From the NCBI RefSeq assembly GCF_006517535.1, contig NZ_VHQH01000037.1, positions 70,958 through 134,957 on the forward strand: DNA of 64,000 nt. Direction: 5' to 3'. The notes under the pieces are model-generated. The model made no database searches. It was not told the origin of the DNA and saw only the letters and a program-made list of their open reading frames with translations. Below are positions 9,807 to 17,953 of this stretch, one piece after another (positions within the stretch are counted from its first letter, which is position 1; each line of letters starts with the position of its first letter). Position numbers and translations under genes: made by a program. The stretch comes from Schumannella sp. 10F1B-5-1 (lineage in GTDB: Bacteria > Actinomycetota > Actinomycetes > Actinomycetales > Microbacteriaceae).

Positions 9807-12072
9807 CGGCCGCCGGACCGCTCCCGCCCCGCGTCCGAGTGGCGACGGCCGTGCGAGCGGTCCCGATCGCCGCCGCCGCATGCCCGGCACGAGCTCCTGG
9901 CCCGACTCGCTGCTCGGCCTGCTGGCGCTGAGCGTCGCTCTCGCGGCCCTGCATCCCCTGCTCTCGGGCATCGGCTGGTGGATCGCGGGCGTCTTCTTCG
10001 CCGGGATCGTGATGGGCGTCGCCGCGCTCGCCCGCCTGCTGCTGCGCAGCGTCATCCTGCCCCCGCTGCTCGGTGTCGCGGTCGGGCTGCTCGCCGTCGT
10101 CGGCGTCTTCCTGCGTGGGCAGGCGCTCGCCGGCTTCGTGCCCACCGCCCGCACCTTCCGCGCCGCGGGGGCGCTCGCCGACCAGGGCGTGCGCTCGATC
10201 GCCGAGCAGGCCGTGCCGGCCGAGCCGGTGCCCGGCATCCTCTTCCTCATCGTGCTCGGGGTCGTCGGACTCGCCTTCGCGATGGACCTGCTCGTCGTCG
10301 CCACGCGGACTCGCGCGCTCGCCGCGCTGCCGATGCTCGCGCTGCTGATGGTGCCGATGCTCGTGCTGGCCGGCAAGTCCGACGCCCTGGTCTGGATCGT
10401 CGCGGTGCTCGTCTACCTCGTGATCCTGCGCCGCGGCGCGCGCCCCACCTCGCGGCTCGCGACCGGTGGCATCGCGGCCGTCGTCGTGCTGGGCTCGCTG
10501 CTCATCCCGAACCTGCTGCCGCCCGTCGCGCAGACCGGCGGCGCCTCGGGCGGCCTCGAGACGCGCGTCAATCCGCTCGTCTCGCTCGGCCAGGATCTGC
10601 GCCGCGGCACCGCCGTGACCGCGCTCGAGTACCAGACGACCAGCAGCGAGCCGATGTACCTGCGCCTCGCCACCTACGACAGCTTCACCGGCGAGACCTG
10701 GTCGCCCACGGTGCCCGACGAGCAGGATCTGCGCAGGCTCGACGGGCTGCCGAGCGCGATGGGGCGTTCGAACGAAGTGCCGACGAACGACGACGAGGTG
10801 CGCATCCAGGTGCAGCGCGTGGGCGGGCAGTGGGCGCCGGTGCCGTATGCCGCGACGAGCATCCGGGGTCTCGACGGCGACTGGCGCGCCGACGCCAACG
10901 GGCTCACGGTGCGCTCGGGCGGCGCCGACATCAACGGCGCCCGCTACACGGTCGACTTCGAGTACCCGACGGTGACCCCCGAGGAGCTCGTCGCGACGAG
11001 CGACGACGGCGTCGGCCGCTACGACTTCGACGTGCGGCCCTACCTGGCGACCCCGTCCGGCATGGATGCGGTGATCGCCCAGACCGCGCTCGAGGTCGCC
11101 GGCGACCAGCCCTCGGCCTGGGATCAGGCGATGGCGCTGCAGGACTGGTTCCGCAGCGACTTCACCTACTCCGAGGAGACCCCGGTCGACGAGGACTACG
11201 ACGGCTCGGGCGTCGGTGTCATGCCGGAGTTCCTCGAGGTGAAGTCGGGCTACTGCGTGCACTTCGCCTCGACCATGACGGTCATGGCGCGCACCCTCGG
11301 AATTCCGGCGCGCATGGTCGTCGGCTTCCTGCCCGGTGATCGCGTCTCGACCGACGAGAACGACGTCGTCACCTACCGCACGTCGTCGCACGAGCTGCAC
11401 GCGTGGCCCGAGCTCTACTTCGAGGGCTACGGCTGGCTGCGCTTCGAGCCGACGCCGAGCCGCGGCGACATCCCCGCCTACGCCGTGCGCCCCGGCGACG
11501 ACAGCGCCGAGACCGACCCCAGCGCCGAGCCGAGCGACACCCCCAGCTCCACGCCCTCCGACGCGGCCTCGCGTCCCGCCCGCGACGACACCCCCGCCGA
11601 CAGCGCGGCCGCGCAGGCGCAGCGCAGCGCCGAGGGCGCGGTGCAGGCGGCCGGCATCGTGCTCGGCGTCATCCTCATCGTGCTCGTGCCCTTCCTCGTG
11701 CGGCGCGGCATCCGCCTGCGGCGCTTCTCGCGCATCCGACGCGGCCGCGACCCCGCGCAGGCGGCCTGGACCGAGCTGCGCGACACCGCGCGCGACCACG
11801 GCTGGGATGCGCTCGAGACCGAGAGCATCGAGCGCCTGACCGCGCGCCTCGTCGACGGGATGCGCGACGACGAGGCCCAGGCCGTGCGTCGCCTGGCGCG
11901 CGGCGTCGAGCGCACGGCCTACGCCCGCCCGGATCGCTCTGCCGTGAGCGTCGAGGACCTCGACGCGGCCCTGCACGCGATCGAGCGCGACACGCCCGCG
12001 GCGCTGCGGGTGCGCGCGGCGCTCGTGCCGGCGTCGCTGTTCCGGCGGGTGCTGGCGGTGGCGGACTCGTAG
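9793..12072 (+). CDS. TgpA-like membrane transglutaminase
   Basis: This 759-aa protein begins with several membrane segments (~30-260), followed by an extracytoplasmic transglutaminase-like domain. The catalytic Cys488 lies in GYCVHFASTM, His536 in HELHAWPELY, and the third position in WLRFEPTP is Glu ~552 where Asp is more usual. Then follow a Ser/Thr/Asp/Pro-rich linker, one more membrane helix (~620-645) and a cytoplasmic C-terminal region resembling DUF4129. It is the third gene of the MoxR-DUF58 operon, probably for envelope protein processing or crosslinking. Start GTG 9793 overlaps the DUF58 stop by 14 bp; in-frame ATG 9880 is the alternative and would remove 29 residues. Confidence 0.9.
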   Translation: MVLADGRRTAPAPRPSGDGRASGPDRRRRMPGTSSWPDSLLGLLALSVALAALHPLLSGIGWWIAGVFFAGIVMGVAALARLLLRSVILPPLLGVAVGLLAVVGVFLRGQALAGFVPTARTFRAAGALADQGVRSIAEQAVPAEPVPGILFLIVLGVVGLAFAMDLLVVATRTRALAALPMLALLMVPMLVLAGKSDALVWIVAVLVYLVILRRGARPTSRLATGGIAAVVVLGSLLIPNLLPPVAQTGGASGGLETRVNPLVSLGQDLRRGTAVTALEYQTTSSEPMYLRLATYDSFTGETWSPTVPDEQDLRRLDGLPSAMGRSNEVPTNDDEVRIQVQRVGGQWAPVPYAATSIRGLDGDWRADANGLTVRSGGADINGARYTVDFEYPTVTPEELVATSDDGVGRYDFDVRPYLATPSGMDAVIAQTALEVAGDQPSAWDQAMALQDWFRSDFTYSEETPVDEDYDGSGVGVMPEFLEVKSGYCVHFASTMTVMARTLGIPARMVVGFLPGDRVSTDENDVVTYRTSSHELHAWPELYFEGYGWLRFEPTPSRGDIPAYAVRPGDDSAETDPSAEPSDTPSSTPSDAASRPARDDTPADSAAAQAQRSAEGAVQAAGIVLGVILIVLVPFLVRRGIRLRRFSRIRRGRDPAQAAWTELRDTARDHGWDALETESIERLTARLVDGMRDDEAQAVRRLARGVERTAYARPDRSAVSVEDLDAALHAIERDTPAALRVRAALVPASLFRRVLAVADS

Positions 12073-12093
12073 GTCTCGCCCGCGCCGTTCGGT

Positions 12094-12924
12094 CTACCTC
12101 AGCGGGCTCGCCGCGAGCACGGGCCTCCCCGTGTTCGGATCCGCCAGCCAGGATGCGCGCACCCCGTAGACCTCGGCGAGCAGCTCGGGCGTCAGGGTGT
12201 CGAGTGGCGCGCCCTCGGCGACGACCCGGCCCTCGTGCAGCACGACGACGTGGTCGGCCCACGCGGCCGCGAGCCCGAGATCGTGCAGCGCGGCCAGCAC
12301 GGCCACGCCCTCGCCGACGAGCCCGCGCAGCAGCGTCAGCGCGGCGAGCTGCGCGGCGATGTCGAGGTGGTTCGTCGGCTCGTCGAGCAGCAGCAGACGC
12401 GGATGCTGCGCGAGCGCCCGCGCCAGCAGCACCCGCTGACGCTCCCCGCCCGACAGGCGGGTGATCTCGCGCCCGCGCAGGTGGTCGATTCCGGCGGCGG
12501 TGATCGCCGCATCCACGGCCGCCGCCGCATCGCGGTCAGGTCCGCCCAGCAGCGCGCCGTAGGGGGTGCGACCGAGCCCGACGACCGACTCGACGCTGAG
12601 CGGCAGCTCGGTGCCGGCATCCTGCTCGACGAAGGCGAGTCGGCGGGCGCGCTCGCGCCGTCCGAGTGCGGCGAGGTCGGCGCCGTCGAGGTGCAGGCTG
12701 CCCGCGGCGGGACGCTCGGCGCCCGCGATCGCGCGCAGCAGACTCGACTTGCCGGCGCCGTTCGGCCCGACGAGCGCCGTGAGCGCGCGCGGGGGAGCCG
12801 TGAAGGCGGCGGCGTCGACGACGGAGCGATCGCCGATGCGCACGGTCAGGCCCGCGACGGCGAGGCCGGGCGACGCAGCGCCCGCGCCGGTGCCAGCGCC
12901 CGTGCCCGTGCCAGCGCCGCTCAC
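12094..12924 (-). CDS. ABC transporter ATPase of the proposed F420-0 importer
   Basis: This is a 276-aa FecE/BtuD-type ATPase. Walker A is GPNGAGKS at ~53-60, signature LSGGERQ ~157-163, Walker B LLLLDEPT ~177-184, and H-loop AALHDLGL. A Gly/Ala/Thr-rich stretch of ~18 residues precedes the domain. It overlaps the permease stop by 4 bp (GTGA) and ends a three-gene minus-strand operon: binding protein, permease, ATPase. The set resembles the actinobacterial three-gene cassette proposed to import F420-0, and it lies beside cofC and cofD. Cargo is inference; an iron-siderophore or cobalamin importer is the alternative. Confidence 0.85.
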   Translation of the reverse strand: MSGAGTGTGAGTGAGAASPGLAVAGLTVRIGDRSVVDAAAFTAPPRALTALVGPNGAGKSSLLRAIAGAERPAAGSLHLDGADLAALGRRERARRLAFVEQDAGTELPLSVESVVGLGRTPYGALLGGPDRDAAAAVDAAITAAGIDHLRGREITRLSGGERQRVLLARALAQHPRLLLLDEPTNHLDIAAQLAALTLLRGLVGEGVAVLAALHDLGLAAAWADHVVVLHEGRVVAEGAPLDTLTPELLAEVYGVRASWLADPNTGRPVLAASPLR

Positions 12925-14009
12925 GCCTCGCTCCGCCGCCGCGCGAGCAGCAGCGCGAACACGGGCGCCCCGATGAGCGCCGTCACGATGCCGACCGGCA
13001 GCTCCCGCGGCGCGAAGGCGCTGCGGGCGAGCGTGTCGGCCCAGATCAGGAACACGGCGCCGACCAGCGCCGAGAGCGGCAGCAGCGTGCGGTGCCCCGG
13101 CCCGACCACGAGCCGGATCGCGTGCGGCAGCACGAGCCCGACGAAGCCGATCGACCCGCTCACCGCGACGAGCGCGCCGGTCAGCAGCGCCGTCGCGCCG
13201 AGCAGGATCCAGCGGGTGCGCTGCACGCCGATGCCCAGACTCGCGGCCGTCGTGTCGCCGAAGGCGAAGGCGTCGAGGATGCGCCCGCTCAGCAGCAGCG
13301 GGAGGCCGATCACCAGCACCGCCACCCCGGCGATGCCGACCGCCGGCCAGCGCGCCCCCGCGAGCGAGCCGAGCAGCCAGCCGAGGATCTCGCGGTAGCT
13401 GTCCTGCTCCGCGCTCCAGAAGATCGCGAAGCTCGTCGCCGCCCCGGCCAGACTCGACACGGCGACACCGGCGAGCACCGTGCGGGTCGGCGTGATCGCG
13501 CCGAGGGCGCCCGCCAGCCCGAGGGTGGCCGCGAGCGCGAGCAGCGCCCCGCCGAACGCGGCGACCGGCAGCACCACGGCGACCCCGAGCAGGATGACCG
13601 ACACCGCCCCGAGCGACGCCCCCGACGAGAGGCCCAGCAGATAGGGGTCGGCGAGCTGGTTGCGGGTCAGCGCCTGCATCACGGCGCCGGCGATCGCCAG
13701 CCCCGCGCCGACGGCCGCCGCCGTCAGCACCCGCGGCACGCGCAGCTGCCAGACGATGCCGTCACGCAGCCGGTCGAGCGGGTTCGCTCCGATCAGCTCC
13801 CGCGGCACCCCGAGGTGCGACAGGATGCTGCGCAGCACGTCGCCCACGGCCAGGTCGGCCGAGCCGATCGTCGTCGCGACCACGATCGACGCCGCGAGCG
13901 CGAGCACGAGCAGCGGCGCCAGCACGGCGGTGCGGCGGCGCGCGCGGCGGCGCGCATCCACCTCGGGCCTGCCGCCCCGGGGTGCCGCCGTGCTCGCGAT
14001 CGTCGCCAT
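12921..14009 (-). CDS. FecCD-type permease of the proposed F420-0 importer
   Basis: This 362-aa polytopic permease of the FecCD/BtuC family has about ten hydrophobic segments after a basic N-terminal stretch. The conserved first-loop pattern QALTRNQLADPYLLGLSSGA and the coupling-loop region ILGWLLGSLAG are visible, as is the C-terminal GFVGLVLPHAIR pattern. It starts at ATG with GAGGCGAG just upstream on the minus strand, 7 bp after the binding-protein gene, and overlaps the ATPase gene by 4 bp. Transport across the cytoplasmic membrane is certain; F420-0 as cargo rests on cassette type and neighbours. Confidence 0.85.
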   Translation of the reverse strand: MATIASTAAPRGGRPEVDARRRARRRTAVLAPLLVLALAASIVVATTIGSADLAVGDVLRSILSHLGVPRELIGANPLDRLRDGIVWQLRVPRVLTAAAVGAGLAIAGAVMQALTRNQLADPYLLGLSSGASLGAVSVILLGVAVVLPVAAFGGALLALAATLGLAGALGAITPTRTVLAGVAVSSLAGAATSFAIFWSAEQDSYREILGWLLGSLAGARWPAVGIAGVAVLVIGLPLLLSGRILDAFAFGDTTAASLGIGVQRTRWILLGATALLTGALVAVSGSIGFVGLVLPHAIRLVVGPGHRTLLPLSALVGAVFLIWADTLARSAFAPRELPVGIVTALIGAPVFALLLARRRSEA

Positions 14010-14016
14010 GCTCGCC

Positions 14017-15093
14017 TCAGAACTCCAGCTTCGCCAGCTGCGTCGCCAGCGAGCCCGCCGCCTCGACCGAGCGCACGCCGGCCTCGCTCGCCGCGAAGGG
14101 CAGCGTCAGGTAGCGGTGGTTCTTCACGGCCGACAGGTTCGCGGTCGCCGGGTTCGTCTCGAGCTGCTCGATCTTGCTCTTCGCCGTGTTCCAGTCGGCG
14201 TCGATCAGCACGATCACGTCGGGGTCGGCATCCACGATCGACTCCCAGCCGAGCGAGGTCCAGGTCTGCTTCACGTCGCCGGCGACGTTGCCGAGGCCGA
14301 CCGCCTCGAGCACCATCTCGGGCGCGCCCGTGCCGCCGCCGACGTAGGGGGTGTCGGTGCCTGACGAGTACCAGAGGGCGGTCAGGCCGCGGTCGTCGGG
14401 CTGGATGCCGGCGAGCTGCTTCTTCTGCGCCGCCACCAGCTTCGTCGCGGTCGACTCGACGCCGAAGATGCGGCCGGCCTCGTCGATCTCGCTGAACACG
14501 TCGTCGAAGCCGAGCTTCGCCGGCGCGCCCTGGCTGCGGCAGGCGGCCGGCTGCACATAGCTCGCGATGCCGAGCTGCTGCAGCTCGTCGCGGGTGCCGG
14601 CGGCGTCGGCGCTGAACGCCGACTCCCAGCCCGAGTAGACGAGATCGGGCTCGAGATCGAGCACCGACTCGGGGCTCGGCATCTGGTCGCTCACGTCGTT
14701 GCGCTCGGGCGCATCCTTCTTCCACTTCGACGGCACGGCCCCGTCCTGGAAGGCGGTGCCGACGATCCGGTCTCCGACGCCGAGCGCCAGCATCATCTCG
14801 GTCGACGTCGACTTGACCGTGATCACGCGCTGCGGCGGCGCGGCGATCGTCTCGTCGAAGCCGCAGTTGTCGAGCGTGACGGCCGCGGCGCTCGCGCTCG
14901 AGTCCGGCGACGTCGAGCTCGACGCGGTCGCGCCGGAGGACGCGCATCCGGTCAGCAGACTCAGGGTCGTCGCGGCGACGGTCACGGCGGTCAGCGCGGA
15001 TGCGGCGGGCACGGCGCGGAGGCGAGTGCCGCCGGGCGCGGCAGCGGTGCTCGGAATCGCGGCGGTGGATCGGGGGAGGGCGCGCAGTCGCAC
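14017..15093 (-). CDS. Substrate-binding lipoprotein of the proposed F420-0 importer
   Basis: This 358-aa class III periplasmic-binding-type lipoprotein has a lipobox around LSLLTGC at ~50, then a mature protein with DNCGFDETIAAPPQRVITV, the usual start of FecB/BtuF folds. The frame is open further upstream, but GTG 15093 is preceded by GAGAGG with 6-nt spacing and gives a normal signal peptide, so I chose it. It matches the type of binding protein described in the proposed F420-0 import cassette, and it is divergent from cofC. The 5' leader is unusually long and foldable (see the separate entry). Confidence 0.85.
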   Translation of the reverse strand: MRLRALPRSTAAIPSTAAAPGGTRLRAVPAASALTAVTVAATTLSLLTGCASSGATASSSTSPDSSASAAAVTLDNCGFDETIAAPPQRVITVKSTSTEMMLALGVGDRIVGTAFQDGAVPSKWKKDAPERNDVSDQMPSPESVLDLEPDLVYSGWESAFSADAAGTRDELQQLGIASYVQPAACRSQGAPAKLGFDDVFSEIDEAGRIFGVESTATKLVAAQKKQLAGIQPDDRGLTALWYSSGTDTPYVGGGTGAPEMVLEAVGLGNVAGDVKQTWTSLGWESIVDADPDVIVLIDADWNTAKSKIEQLETNPATANLSAVKNHRYLTLPFAASEAGVRSVEAAGSLATQLAKLEF

Positions 15094-15245
15094 GGGGGAC
15101 CTCTCGGTGGTGCCCGACCGACGATCGATCGCGCGGCGGGCAGGGGCGGACGGCGGACGCGAAACGGCCCGCAGGATCCGTGCCGCCCGAGAGCCGGGGC
15201 GGCGCACCGGACGCCAGAGTGGCGACCGGGGGTGCTGTCAGCGTA
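15094..15245 (-). promoter_or_regulatory. Promoter and structured 5' leader of the F420-0 importer operon
   Basis: On the minus strand TACGCT (plus 15240-15245) is a candidate -10, predicting a ~140-nt leader. It contains two perfect or near-perfect hairpins: CCGG-T-CGCCA/TGGCG-T-CCGG (15207-15229) and GCCGCCC/GGGCGGC with an 8-nt loop (15182-15203). The second hairpin contains CTCTCGG, which is exactly complementary to CCGAGAG at the ribosome-binding site (plus 15101-15107). Alternative pairing could hide the Shine-Dalgarno sequence, as in translation-controlling riboswitches. It does not match any riboswitch consensus I know. Confidence 0.35.
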
Positions 15246-15345
15246 GCGGCGCGGGGGAGCGGCGCGCCGGTCGCGACGGGACGCTGCTCGCCCGATCCGG
15301 CGCGGCACGTCGGCGGCGCGCTCGGGCGCGGGAGAGGATGGGGGC

Positions 15346-15966
15346 ATGCAGTGGCAGGTCATCGTCCCCGTGAAGCCCGCGGTCCAGGCGAAGACCCGAC
15401 TCGGGGCGGATGCGCGCCTGGCCCGCGCGATCGCCCTCGACACGATCGCCGCCGCGCTCGAGACCCCCGAGGTCGACCGGGTCACGGTCGTGACCGGCGA
15501 CGTGCGCCTCGCGGCGGAGCTGACCGAGGGATCCGACGCGACGCCTGATCGCGTGACCGTGATCCCCGAAGCCGAGGCGACCGGCATCGCCGCGGCGATC
15601 GCCCTCGCCCTCGACCAGATCGACGAGGATTCGCCGCGCGCCGTGCTGCTCGGCGATCTGCCCGCCCTCTCGCCCGCCGACCTCGGCACCGCGCTGCGCG
15701 CCGCCGAGCGCGTCGAGCGGAGTTTCGTGCCCGACCGCGACACGGGCGGCACGACCCTCGTCACCGCCGGCCCCGGCGTCGAGCTGCTCAGCCGCTTCGG
15801 CGACGGCAGCGCCGTGCGGCACGCCGCCCTCGGGCTCGTGCGCCTGCACGTGCCGCGCGACTCGACCCTGCGCCGCGACGTCGACACCCCCGATCAGCTC
15901 GACGCCGCCGCCGCGCTCGGCCTCGGCGTGCGCACACGTCAGGCGCTGCAGAACCCCGAGTCCTGA
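15346..15966 (+). CDS. cofC: 2-phospho-L-lactate / phosphoenolpyruvate guanylyltransferase
   Basis: This 206-aa nucleotidyltransferase (CofC/FbiD) makes the GDP-activated C3 acid used to build F420. Visible family features are WQVIVPVKP with KTRL, the GDLPAL metal-binding motif at ~103-108, and FVPDRDTGGTT-like substrate loop followed by SAVRHAALG. In mycobacteria the homolog uses phosphoenolpyruvate. It starts at ATG 15346 with purine-rich GGGAGAGG ahead; GAGGAT 6 nt before the start could also be a -10 of a leaderless message. It is divergent from the F420-0 importer and convergent with cofD. Confidence 0.9.
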   Translation: MQWQVIVPVKPAVQAKTRLGADARLARAIALDTIAAALETPEVDRVTVVTGDVRLAAELTEGSDATPDRVTVIPEAEATGIAAAIALALDQIDEDSPRAVLLGDLPALSPADLGTALRAAERVERSFVPDRDTGGTTLVTAGPGVELLSRFGDGSAVRHAALGLVRLHVPRDSTLRRDVDTPDQLDAAAALGLGVRTRQALQNPES

Positions 15967-15995
15967 CCGGGGCGCTACCCGCGGCGCGATCCGCC

Positions 15996-17003
15996 TCAGC
16001 GTCCGGCGAGCTCCAGCGCGTCCGCGACGAGCTGCACGCCCGTCGGCTCGTCGCGCAGCCACAGCGGCACCGCCGCCGAGCGGATGCCCTCCGCCTCGAG
16101 CGCGGGCACCGCATCCGCATCCACCTCGTCGACCAGCCAGGCGTCGAGCACGCCGTCGTTCCCCATGCCGCGCGCCCCCAGCAGCCGCGCGACCGCCGCC
16201 GCCGACGTCGGCACCCCGATCACGTCGAGGCAGGCGTCGGCCATGCCGCGCACGACCGCGCCGCCGATGATCGGCGAGATGCCGACCACGGGCGCCGGTG
16301 TCGACTGCAGCGCCGCGTGGATGCCCGGGATGTCGAGGATCGTGCCGATCGACACGACCGGGTTCGACGGCGCCAGCAGCACCACGTCGGCGTTCTCGAT
16401 CGCGTCGAGCACGCCCGGCGCCGGGGCCGCGCCCGCCAGGCCTCGGCGCTCGAAGCCGTGCGTCACGACCGTCGCGCGGTAGCGGGTCCACCACTCCTGG
16501 AAGTGCACGACGCGCTCGACGGCGCCGGCCTCCGACTCCGGGTCGTCGATGCGCACCCAGGTCTCGACCTCGTCGTCGGTCGCCGGCAGCAGCCGCACGC
16601 CGAGATCCCAGCGCGACGTCAGCCGCGGCACGATCGAGCTCAGCGGAACCCCCTCGCGCAGCCACGCCGACCGGGCGATGTGCGCGCCCAGATCGAGGTC
16701 GCCGAGCGTGAACCACGGCCATCCCGCACCCCACTCGCGCAGCTCGGCCGACACCCGCTCGGTCTCGCCCACGCGGCCCCAGCCGCGCTCGGTGTCGTTG
16801 ACGCCGGCGAGCGCATACATGATCGAGTCGAGATCGGGCGTGATGCGCAGCCCCACGTGCCACATGTCGTCGCCGGTGTTGACGATCGCCGTGATCTCGG
16901 CGTCGGGTCGGTGGACGCGCGCCCACGCCCGCACCGCGGAGAGGAAGCGGGCGCCGCCGACGCCGCCGGCGAGCACGGTGATGCGCGAGGGGAGGGGGAG
17001 CAC
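15996..17003 (-). CDS. cofD: 2-phospho-L-lactate transferase (F420 biosynthesis)
   Basis: This 335-aa CofD/FbiA enzyme joins the activated C3 acid to the deazaflavin Fo to give (dehydro)F420-0. The family start ITVLAGGVGGARFL is at ~8-21, followed by AIVNTGDDMWHVGLRITPDLDS and the later LAPSNPVVSIGTI segment. Several GTG codons cluster at the 5' end. I prefer GTG 17003 because TAGGGT (plus 17011-17016) lies 7 nt ahead, the leaderless spacing seen elsewhere here; GTG 17012 would add three residues but overlaps that hexamer. Paired with cofC (convergent, 29 bp apart) and cofE, it argues for local F420 synthesis. Confidence 0.92.
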   Translation of the reverse strand: MLPLPSRITVLAGGVGGARFLSAVRAWARVHRPDAEITAIVNTGDDMWHVGLRITPDLDSIMYALAGVNDTERGWGRVGETERVSAELREWGAGWPWFTLGDLDLGAHIARSAWLREGVPLSSIVPRLTSRWDLGVRLLPATDDEVETWVRIDDPESEAGAVERVVHFQEWWTRYRATVVTHGFERRGLAGAAPAPGVLDAIENADVVLLAPSNPVVSIGTILDIPGIHAALQSTPAPVVGISPIIGGAVVRGMADACLDVIGVPTSAAAVARLLGARGMGNDGVLDAWLVDEVDADAVPALEAEGIRSAAVPLWLRDEPTGVQLVADALELAGR

Positions 17004-17010
17004 GACGCTC

Positions 17011-17016
17011 ACCCTA
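17011..17016 (-). promoter_or_regulatory. -10-like TAGGGT for leaderless cofD
   Basis: On the minus strand TAGGGT lies 7 nt before GTG 17003. This is the same arrangement as for a dozen other genes in the window and decides the start chosen for cofD. Confidence 0.4.
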
Positions 17017-17075
17017 GGCGCAGGCCGGCGGCTGGTGCTGCCCGGCCCGCGCAGGCGGAACCGCCGCGCCCGGCG

Positions 17076-17081
17076 TAGGAT
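17076..17081 (+). promoter_or_regulatory. -10-like TAGGAT for the yceD-rpmF operon
   Basis: TAGGAT ends 8 nt before ATG 17090, predicting a leaderless or nearly leaderless transcript covering the DUF177 gene and rpmF. No convincing -35 is visible. Confidence 0.45.
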
Positions 17082-17089
17082 CGAGCGCT

Positions 17090-17677
17090 ATGCCTGCCTT
17101 CCGAGCCACGCCCTACACCGTGCCGGTGCACGACGTGATGCACCGCCCCGGCGAGATGCGCGAGCACGAGCTCGTCATCACCCTGCCCGAGCGTCTGGGC
17201 GAGGGCGCGGCGAGCGTTCCCGAGGGCTCCAAGCTCACGATCGACCTGCGCCTGGAGGGCCTGCACGACGGCGTGCTGGTCACCGGCGAGGTGGATGCGA
17301 CGGCCCACGGGGAGTGCGGACGCTGCCTCGACCCGGTCACGATCCCGGTCGAACTCGAATTCCAGGAGCTTTTCGCGTATTCTCCTGACGAAGCTTTCGA
17401 CTACTCGGTTCGCGATGATCACGTGGATCTCGAACCGGTGGTGCGGGATGCGGTGGTGCTGTCACTGCCGTTCCAGCCGGTCTGTCGGCCGGACTGCCCG
17501 GGCCTCGACCCCGAGACGGGGGAGAAGCTCACGGCCAGCCCGGATGCAGATGAGCGTGCGGTCTCCGACCCGCGCTGGGCGGCTCTCGAAGGATTCCGGG
17601 CAGCACACGATGACGTTGACGACGCCGCAGGCGTCGCAGGACAGGACGCCGCAGGCGTCGCAGAAGAGAAGGAATAA
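17090..17677 (+). CDS. DUF177 / YceD-family protein
   Basis: This 195-aa protein has the YceD family core: the central [15 protein letters not shown] motif at ~64-79 and the later [15 protein letters not shown] at ~128-143, four cysteines that could bind metal. YceD proteins are encoded next to rpmF in most bacteria and have been linked to 23S rRNA or ribosome assembly; the mechanism is not settled. The C-terminus ends in an imperfect [16 protein letters not shown] duplication created by a 19-bp DNA repeat. It directly precedes rpmF. Confidence 0.9.
   Translation: MPAFRATPYTVPVHDVMHRPGEMREHELVITLPERLGEGAASVPEGSKLTIDLRLEGLHDGVLVTGEVDATAHGECGRCLDPVTIPVELEFQELFAYSPDEAFDYSVRDDHVDLEPVVRDAVVLSLPFQPVCRPDCPGLDPETGEKLTASPDADERAVSDPRWAALEGFRAAHDDVDDAAGVAGQDAAGVAEEKE
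17621..17663 (+). repeat. 19-bp direct repeat in the DUF177 C-terminal codons
   Basis: GACGCCGCAGGCGTCGCAG occurs at 17621-17639 and 17645-17663, period 24 bp, so the reading frame is kept. Each copy is itself partly palindromic (GACGCC GCA GGCGTC). It encodes the duplicated AAGVA of the protein tail. Confidence 0.8.
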
Positions 17678-17679
17678 CC

Positions 17680-17883
17680 ATGGCTGTTCCCAAGCGCCGC
17701 CAGTCGCGAGCCAACACCCACGCCCGTCGTTCGCAGTGGAAGGCCACCGCGCCGACCCTGGTGAAGACCGTCGAGAACGGCCGCGTCACCTACAGCCTCC
17801 CGCACCGCGCCAAGGTGGTCGAGGACTCGGCGGGCACCCCGCTGTTCCTCGAGTACAAGGGCCGCAAGGTCGCCGACGTCTGA
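17680..17883 (+). CDS. rpmF: 50S ribosomal protein L32
   Basis: This 67-aa protein starts [17 protein letters not shown], the L32 signature. It has no cysteine, so it is the zinc-free (C-minus) form of L32 rather than the four-cysteine form; such pairs are exchanged under zinc limitation in some actinobacteria. The ribosome-binding site AGAAGGA sits ~7 nt before the ATG. It is immediately downstream of the YceD-family gene and upstream of rnc, the standard order. Confidence 0.96.
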   Translation: MAVPKRRQSRANTHARRSQWKATAPTLVKTVENGRVTYSLPHRAKVVEDSAGTPLFLEYKGRKVADV

Positions 17884-17953
17884 GTCGCCCCTCTCCGGGC
17901 TTCTCTCGTCGGAGTCGACGACGTCCACGTCTTCTGATGCTGCCGCCGCGAGC

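Noticed and set aside
12094-15093. Second siderophore importer
   Set aside because: Considered because of the FecCD family, but it lacks an iron box and sits with cofC/cofD, so the F420-0 cassette is the better reading; not fully excluded.
15094-15245. Cobalamin riboswitch before the FecCD-type importer
   Set aside because: Only a chance TCCGGTGC is present; the conserved B12-box core is missing. Kept as an unclassified structured leader.
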